NCBI RefSeq assembly: GCF_900549175.1
Contig: NZ_URNN01000051.1
Span: 1 to 20,962 of the forward strand
DNA length: 20,962 nucleotides
Direction of reading: 5' to 3'
DNA from: an uncultured Prevotella sp.
Lineage (GTDB): Bacteria > Bacteroidota > Bacteroidia > Bacteroidales > Bacteroidaceae
Shown here: piece after piece, positions 16,173 through 20,962 of the stretch
Layout: each line of letters starts with the position of its first letter
How positions within the stretch are numbered: position 1 is the stretch's first letter
Position numbers and translations under genes: made by a program
The notes under the pieces: model-generated
Database searches by the model: none
Told to the model about the DNA's origin: nothing
The model's input: the letters and a program-made list of their open reading frames with translations, nothing else

Positions 16173-16254
16173 TCATTATAAGTACATATTACTAATTTTT
16201 TACTGCATGGTGAATTATTCACTTGCCTATGAACGCTATTTCGAATAAAGTTGT

Positions 16255-16262
16255 TAATTTTG
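16255..16262 (+). promoter_or_regulatory. Candidate -7 element for the first AlbA_2 gene
   Basis: TAATTTTG matches the Bacteroidetes -7 consensus, but it is about 150 nt from the ATG and has no TTG at the expected -33 distance. Support is modest. Confidence 0.35.
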
Positions 16263-16412
16263 TATCAGACATCGAAGTTTCGTAATTTAACGGTAAGTTT
16301 TATTATCTGACCGATGTTAAGGAATAATTAAAGAATAAAGCATTAACATGGACAAAATGCCCAAGATTATCATTTCGGAGAATTTTTAATATATAAAGTA
16401 GGAATAAGACTT

Positions 16413-17798
16413 ATGAGCGAGACCAACCGCATAGAATACAAGCAGGAGCTAACCCCTGAACTTGATATAGAGAAAGAGGTCATAGCTTTCTTGAATTACA
16501 AAGAAGGTGGATATATCTATATTGGTATAGATAAGACAGGAGCCATCATAGGGGTTGATGATGCTGACAGCTGCATGCTGAAACTGAAAGACCGCATCAA
16601 GCACAATGTCTCGCCATCTGCCATGGGATTGTTTGACATTGCAGAAGAAAAACGGGAAGGTCGCAGCATTATCAAGATTACGGTTGCCAGCGGAATAGAG
16701 AAGCCTTATTTCAAGACTAAATATGGCATGACTCCACGAGGCGCATACCTGCGTGTGGGGACATCGGCAGAGCCTATGCCACAAGAACAGATAGACCGAC
16801 TTTTTGCAACTCGTACCAGAAACTCTATTGGGAAAATTGCTTCGAATAGGCAGGACTTGACATTTGAGCAACTACGCATCTACTATGACGAGCACGGCAA
16901 GAGGCTCACTGATAATTTTAAGCGCACATTAGAACTTCTCACAGAAGAAGGAAAATATAACTATGTTGCTTATCTGTTGGCCGATGAGAATGGAAACTCC
17001 ATTAAAGTGGCAAAATATTCCAGCCTCGACCGATGCGACTTGGTTGAGAACAACGAATATGGATATTGTTCACTGATAAAAGCCACTAAAAGCGTATTGG
17101 CAAAGCTTGATATTGAAAACAAGGTGGCTGCAACAATCACTCCGATGGAGCGTATCGAAACACCATTATGGAATAAGGTTGCGCTCCGCGAGGCTGTCAT
17201 AAATGCTATCGTACATAACGATTACTCTTTTGAAGTGCCGCCGAAATTCGAGATTTTCCCTGACCGTCTTGAGATAACCTCGGCAGGACGTCTGCCAGAA
17301 TCTCTTAGCCGCGAAGAGTTTTTCAGCGGTATATCCATACCGCGCAACAAAGAGCTGATGCGCATATACCGTGATGTGGAACTGGTTGAGTCGTTAGGCT
17401 CAGGTGTTCCCCGTATATTACGTGCCTACGGAGAGGATTGCTTTAAGTTTACAGACAACTTCATTCGGATAACACTTCCTGTCAGTGTGTATGATGGTGA
17501 CCATGAAGGTACCCAGATGGCACCCAGTTGGCACCCAGTTGGCACCCAGTTGGCACCCAGTATTGAAAAAATAATCGTTTTCTGTTCCGAAACACGATCC
17601 TTTACTGAAATTTTATCATTTATGGAATACACAGACAGGACGAAATTCAGGAGAAACTTCATTTATCCTCTTTTGGAAGCAGAAATATTGGAACCAACAA
17701 TACCAGATAAACCTAATAGCAGGCATCAAAAATACCGGCTTACCGCCAAAGGTTTGCAACTGAAGGAAATAATAATGAAACCCAAAGAAAGCAAATAA
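16413..17798 (+). CDS. AlbA_2 / HATPase_c_4 protein with 11-bp repeat linker (putative phase-variable regulator)
   Basis: A 461-residue protein. Residues ~5-130 form an AlbA_2 (Schlafen-type, PF04326) domain: RIEYKQE, then AFLNYKEGGYIYIGID. Residues ~255-360 form a GHKL-like ATP-binding domain (HATPase_c_4): REAVINAIVHND with the Asn box, and ESLGSGVPRI as glycine box. Residues 366-384 are encoded by five 11-bp repeats. The rest, ~385-461, is a winged-helix module (TDRTKFRRNFIYPLLEA, then IPDKPNSRHQKYRLT) also found at the C-terminus of Fic-like regulators. The family is annotated as transcriptional regulator-like; the true role is unproven. Changing the repeat number by one or two units would truncate it just after the repeat. 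The coding region is A+T-richer than its neighbours (28 of 60 G+C at 16981-17040, against 37 of 60 at 20701-20760 in radA). Confidence 0.85.
   Translation: MSETNRIEYKQELTPELDIEKEVIAFLNYKEGGYIYIGIDKTGAIIGVDDADSCMLKLKDRIKHNVSPSAMGLFDIAEEKREGRSIIKITVASGIEKPYFKTKYGMTPRGAYLRVGTSAEPMPQEQIDRLFATRTRNSIGKIASNRQDLTFEQLRIYYDEHGKRLTDNFKRTLELLTEEGKYNYVAYLLADENGNSIKVAKYSSLDRCDLVENNEYGYCSLIKATKSVLAKLDIENKVAATITPMERIETPLWNKVALREAVINAIVHNDYSFEVPPKFEIFPDRLEITSAGRLPESLSREEFFSGISIPRNKELMRIYRDVELVESLGSGVPRILRAYGEDCFKFTDNFIRITLPVSVYDGDHEGTQMAPSWHPVGTQLAPSIEKIIVFCSETRSFTEILSFMEYTDRTKFRRNFIYPLLEAEILEPTIPDKPNSRHQKYRLTAKGLQLKEIIMKPKESK
17508..17562 (+). repeat. 11-bp tandem repeat inside the first AlbA_2 gene
   Basis: Five units of ggcacccagtt-type sequence: 17508-17518 (two differences), 17519-17529, 17530-17540 and 17541-17551 (identical), and 17552-17562 (last base differs). 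Perfect periodicity runs 17519-17561. Because 11 is not a multiple of 3, the unit is read in all three frames in turn, none with a stop. Downstream, the two other frames meet TGA at 17564-17566 and TAA at 17572-17574. Confidence 0.95.
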
Positions 17799-17970
17799 CA
17801 AAATGTTATGAATCAGACAGAACATATGACTACATTTTCTCAAATACTAAATAAATTGCACTGCACAGCAAAATATAAATCAACATACAGATAATATCTC
17901 TAAGGTAAAAGGGGGATTGCAACTGTTGAAGTAACAATATAGTACAAAAAGTTAGAACAAAAGAAACCTC
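17799..17970. other. Gap between the two AlbA_2 genes
   Basis: These 172 bp are A+T-rich and contain no supportable gene. No TAnnTTTG element and no clear terminator hairpin was seen, so the second gene may share the first gene's transcript. Confidence 0.4.
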
Positions 17971-19395
17971 ATGACAGCCAACGATATAAAGACATTGATT
18001 TCTTCCGACGAGTCGAGGACTTTGGAATTGAAGAAGACCACAGGCGAACTGAAAGACGGTATGCATTCGGCATGTGCATTTCTTAACACAGAAGGTGGAT
18101 GGCTTATATTCGGTGTAACACCTAATTCTCATAAGATAATCGGGCAAGAGGTCACCGACAAGACTCAGCAAGAGATTGCACAGGCTTTGGCTGGATTGGA
18201 GCCTGCGGTGGATGTGCGTCCTGAATATATTGATGTGCCGGAACATCCAGGAAATAAGGTTATAGCAATACATTTCGACGGATGGGTATGGGGAAGGCTT
18301 CCTTATACTTTTCATGGTTGCCCATATTATAAAGTGGAAAGCACGACAAAAGAAATGCCCCGACAGATGTTTGAAGAACGGTTGCGAGCATCGAAACCGC
18401 AATTTTATGCCTGGGAGCAACAAGAAGCAGAAGGCGTGGATATGATGGATTTAAATGAAGAACGCATAAAGGGTGCCGTAAGGCTTGGTGTAGAACGTGG
18501 CCGTATGATGGAGTCAGCCATTACAGAACCCTTAGATAAGGTTCTCGGCAAACTTCAGCTTTTGAAAGACGGTAAACCAAATAATGCTGCAGTTATGCTG
18601 TTTGGTAATAGTATATTCAACTATCCGCAGTTACGGTTACGCATGGCGCGTTTCAAGGGGAATGAGAAAATTTCGTTTTTGGATAATTTGAGGGCTGAGG
18701 GAAATTTCTTCGATCTGCTGGATGCAGGAATGTCTTTCTTCTTTAAATGGCTTCCGCAAAGTGGAGATATAAAAGGCTTTGTACGCGAGGAGCATTTGGA
18801 GATTCCGGCAGAAGCCCTTCGTGAAGCTCTTGTCAATGCCCTTTGCCACCGTCAATATGAAAAATACAATCTGACGGTAGGCATTGCTATTTATGACAAT
18901 CGCATAGAGATAGAGAATCCCGGCATACTCAATCCAGAACTAACTGTAGAGAGCATTAAACGTCCCCACATATCTTACCCATACAACCCCATCATTGCTG
19001 ATGTCTTGTTTAGAACAACATTCTTGGAGAATTGGGGTTCGGGAACAGGACGTATAATTGACGCTTGCAGGACACAACAAGTGCCAGAGCCGCATTGGAG
19101 CATAAATGGAGATTTCATTGTTGTAACTTTCCCCCGTCCCAATGTCCCTCAAGATGTCCCTCAAGATGTCCCTCAAGATGTCCCTCAAGATGTCCCTCAA
19201 GATATGGACTTGGACAGATGGATAGAAAATCAAATTGCCATAACGCCCAAAATAACGACAGAAGAACTGGCCAGTCTTTCGGGAAAGACATCAAAGACAA
19301 TCAAGCGTCACATTGCCAAGATGCCACATATTAAATATGTGGGTAGCGGTTATAGTGGTCATTGGGAAATAACAGACAGTAACAACTCGTTATAA
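17971..19395 (+). CDS. AlbA_2 / HATPase_c_4 protein with VPQD-repeat linker
   Basis: A 474-residue protein with the same architecture as its upstream neighbour but a distinct sequence, so it is a relative rather than a recent duplicate. The AlbA_2 domain is at ~8-125 (RTLELKKTTGELKD, then AFLNTEGGWLIFGV). The ATP-binding-like domain is at ~275-385: EALREALVNALCH, DNRIEIENPG and NWGSGTGRI. A linker at ~392-411 consists of five VPQD repeats. A C-terminal helix-turn-helix at ~415-470 (ITTEELASLSGKTSKTIKRHI) should bind DNA. It is probably a regulator or a sensor coupled to nucleotide binding; an anti-phage role is possible but not shown. Start ATG 17971 gives MTANDIKTLI, in good agreement with the family's N-terminal helix. 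Confidence 0.85.
   Translation: MTANDIKTLISSDESRTLELKKTTGELKDGMHSACAFLNTEGGWLIFGVTPNSHKIIGQEVTDKTQQEIAQALAGLEPAVDVRPEYIDVPEHPGNKVIAIHFDGWVWGRLPYTFHGCPYYKVESTTKEMPRQMFEERLRASKPQFYAWEQQEAEGVDMMDLNEERIKGAVRLGVERGRMMESAITEPLDKVLGKLQLLKDGKPNNAAVMLFGNSIFNYPQLRLRMARFKGNEKISFLDNLRAEGNFFDLLDAGMSFFFKWLPQSGDIKGFVREEHLEIPAEALREALVNALCHRQYEKYNLTVGIAIYDNRIEIENPGILNPELTVESIKRPHISYPYNPIIADVLFRTTFLENWGSGTGRIIDACRTQQVPEPHWSINGDFIVVTFPRPNVPQDVPQDVPQDVPQDVPQDMDLDRWIENQIAITPKITTEELASLSGKTSKTIKRHIAKMPHIKYVGSGYSGHWEITDSNNSL
19144..19203 (+). repeat. 12-bp tandem repeat inside the second AlbA_2 gene
   Basis: Five perfect copies of gtccctcaagat, encoding VPQD five times. The unit is a multiple of 3, so gain or loss of copies changes linker length by four residues without shifting the frame. 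The perfect identity of the copies suggests recent expansion. Confidence 0.97.
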
Positions 19396-19483
19396 TAACA
19401 TATAAAATCTGTCTTTAAATTGAAAGGATGAAGTGTGAATAATGCAAATCACCCAAACAAAAGATAAAAGAAAAAATATCATT

Positions 19484-20875
19484 ATGGCAAAAGACAAGAC
19501 AGCATACGTATGCAGCAACTGCGGCCAGGAATCGGCCAAGTGGATTGGCAAATGCCCCAGCTGCGGACAGTGGAACACATTTAAGGAGATACGCATAGCG
19601 GCCGACACGGGCACTCAGGCGGCACGGCAGGCAGCCGTATCGGTGCGGTCGGCGATGGACAAGGGCAAGAACCGTCCGCTGTTTCTCCGCGAGATAAGCG
19701 CCCGCGACGAGCCGCGCATCGACATGCACGACGACGAGCTGAACCGCGTGCTCGGCGGAGGGCTCGTGCCGGGGTCGATTGTGCTGCTCGGCGGCGAGCC
19801 GGGTATAGGCAAAAGCACGCTCACGCTCCAGACCATACTGCGCCTGCCGGAACGCCGCATACTGTACGTAAGCGGTGAGGAAAGCGCCCACCAGCTGAAG
19901 ATGCGTGCCGAACGCATAGCCCACGAGCCGAACGAAACGTGCCAGATACTGTGCGAGACATCGCTCGAAAACATCTTCGCCCACATACGCGATGTGAAAC
20001 CTGAGCTCGTAATCATCGACTCCATACAGACCATTGCCACCGAAGACGTGGACACAAGTCCGGGCAGCGTGACACAGGTGCGCGAGTGTGCGTCGGCCCT
20101 GCTGCGCTTCGCCAAGACGAGCGGCGTGCCGGTGATACTCATCGGACATATAAACAAGGAGGGCACACTGGCCGGTCCGAAGATACTGGAGCACATCGTG
20201 GACACGGTGATACAGTTTGAGGGCGACCAGCACTACATGTACCGCATACTGCGCAGCATCAAAAACCGCTTCGGCAGCACGTCGGAACTGGGCATCTACG
20301 AGATGCAGCAGTCGGGCCTGCGGCAGGTCAGCAACCCGTCGGAACTGCTACTCACGCAAGACCACGAAGGACTCTCGGGCATAGCCATCAGCTCCGCCAT
20401 CGAGGGCGTACGACCGTTTCTCGTCGAGACACAGGCTCTCGTATCGTCGGCAGCCTACGGCACGCCGCAACGTTCGGCAACGGGATTCGACCAGCGCCGC
20501 CTTAACATGCTTCTGGCCGTGCTCGAAAAGCGTGTGGGATTCAAGCTGATGCAGAAAGACGTGTTCATAAACATAGCCGGCGGACTGCGCGTAACCGACC
20601 TTGCAATGGACCTCAGCGTCATTGCGGCCGTGCTGTCAAGCAATGTCGACACGGCCATCGAGACCGGCTGGTGCATGGCCGGCGAAGTGGGACTGAGCGG
20701 CGAGGTGCGCCCCGTCAACCGCATCGAGCAACGCATAGCGGAAGCGGAGAAACTCGGATTCAGCCACATGATTGTGCCACGATACAATCTCTCGGGGCTC
20801 AACACGAAGAAATTCAAGATAGAGCTGCACCCCGTACGCAAAGTGGAAGAGGCCCTGCGGGAACTGTTCGGGTGA
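19484..20875 (+). CDS. radA: DNA repair and recombination protein RadA
   Basis: RadA is a RecA-like ATPase that drives branch migration of recombination intermediates. The 463-residue protein is complete. It has a zinc finger C10-x2-C13...C24-x2-C27, a Walker A motif GEPGIGKST (104-112), a Walker B strand ELVIIDS (174-180), the RadA-specific KNRFG (260-264) and a C-terminal Lon-protease-like domain (about 285-463; FINIAGGLRVTDLAMDLSV). ATG 19484 was chosen over an in-frame ATG at 19442 because MAKDKTAYVCSNCG is the usual RadA N-terminus. The G+C content rises again here relative to the islet upstream. The 88-bp gap before it has no recognised promoter. Confidence 0.97.
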   Translation: MAKDKTAYVCSNCGQESAKWIGKCPSCGQWNTFKEIRIAADTGTQAARQAAVSVRSAMDKGKNRPLFLREISARDEPRIDMHDDELNRVLGGGLVPGSIVLLGGEPGIGKSTLTLQTILRLPERRILYVSGEESAHQLKMRAERIAHEPNETCQILCETSLENIFAHIRDVKPELVIIDSIQTIATEDVDTSPGSVTQVRECASALLRFAKTSGVPVILIGHINKEGTLAGPKILEHIVDTVIQFEGDQHYMYRILRSIKNRFGSTSELGIYEMQQSGLRQVSNPSELLLTQDHEGLSGIAISSAIEGVRPFLVETQALVSSAAYGTPQRSATGFDQRRLNMLLAVLEKRVGFKLMQKDVFINIAGGLRVTDLAMDLSVIAAVLSSNVDTAIETGWCMAGEVGLSGEVRPVNRIEQRIAEAEKLGFSHMIVPRYNLSGLNTKKFKIELHPVRKVEEALRELFG

Positions 20876-20929
20876 GAGCTATATTCATAAATTAACGTGA
20901 GTTCGATGAATTCAGAAAAATGCAAGCTG

Positions 20930-20962
20930 TGTGTCTAATGTACGTTGTACATTGATACACGG
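20930..20962 (+). terminator. Hairpin downstream of radA, at the window edge
   Basis: aatgtac (20937-20943) and gtacatt (20947-20953) form a perfect 7-bp stem with a 3-nt loop. Flanking tgtgtc and gatacac extend it imperfectly to about 14 bp. It is a plausible radA transcript end or the edge of a repeat, but the window stops here so any U-tract cannot be seen. Confidence 0.45.

Larger units (their letters stand above)
16062..16412. other. Intergenic region between GH43 and the AlbA_2 islet
   Basis: This 351-bp A+T-rich stretch contains no supportable gene. It holds the inverted-repeat element at 16114-16172 and a -7 promoter match at 16255-16262. The rest shows no structure that I could recognise. 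Confidence 0.6.

Noticed and set aside
17830..18423. A 197-codon minus-strand frame with Cys-rich, membrane-like translation
   Set aside because: Most of it is antisense to the AlbA_2 domain of the second islet gene and it shows no domain or promoter; taken as a shadow.
17508..19203. The two tandem arrays as a CRISPR-like locus
   Set aside because: Units are 11 and 12 bp, directly abutting with no spacers, and lie inside conserved coding frames.
19115..19300. Minus- and alternate-frame repeat peptides over the 12-bp array (DILR, LEGH or PSRC repeats)
   Set aside because: They are simply other readings of the same 12-bp repeat; only the plus-strand VPQD frame continues a domain-bearing protein.
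1..20962. tRNA, rRNA, integrase or transposase genes that would define a mobile island
   Set aside because: None was recognised on either strand; the only mobile-like traces are the small inverted-repeat elements.

Overview
The window reads as a chromosomal segment of a Bacteroidales bacterium, most likely a Prevotellaceae (Prevotella sensu lato) member. Reasons: several promoters match the Bacteroidetes -33/-7 pattern (TTG, spacer, TAnnTTTG), start codons lack clear Shine-Dalgarno sites, and the gene content (Kdo synthesis, secreted GH2/GH43 hydrolases, AlbA_2 proteins with repeat linkers) fits that order. The genus assignment is inference from sequence character, not from a database match.

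Layout. (1) 166-3150, minus strand: a tight three-gene operon with overlapping ends, an HI0933/YhiN-type flavoprotein, a beta-carbonic anhydrase and a nucleotidyltransferase-like protein. It is bordered by two nested foldback repeats (64-166 and 3201-3351). (2) 3377-3859, minus: bacterial ferritin. (3) 4136-8449, plus: envelope genes kdsA, kdsD, an exported two-HKD phospholipase D-like protein and a membrane acyltransferase. kdsA and kdsD make two steps of Kdo synthesis for lipopolysaccharide; the other two probably modify lipids or glycans. (4) 8407-11617, minus: a substrate-binding-like lipoprotein and a large TPR protein overlapping by 14 bp. A terminator-like hairpin lies between their promoter and first start codon. 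(5) 11926-16061, plus: a GH2/GH43 exported hydrolase pair with ATGA overlap, preceded by a 20-bp-period direct repeat that looks like an operator. (6) 16413-19395, plus: an A+T-richer islet of two AlbA_2/HATPase_c_4 proteins. (7) 19484-20875, plus: radA.

The most interesting part is region 6. Both proteins carry a DNA tandem repeat at the same place, the linker between the ATPase-like domain and a C-terminal helix-turn-helix. In the first gene the unit is 11 bp, so gain or loss of one or two units shifts the frame, and both alternative frames stop within 13 bp of the repeat. That makes it a plausible phase-variable switch that removes the C-terminal domain. In the second gene the unit is 12 bp, so copy changes only lengthen or shorten the linker by four residues. 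The 3201-3351 palindrome, the 64-166 foldback and the 16114-16172 inverted repeat are probable small non-autonomous repeat elements.

No tRNA, rRNA, CRISPR array, transposase or integrase gene was seen.
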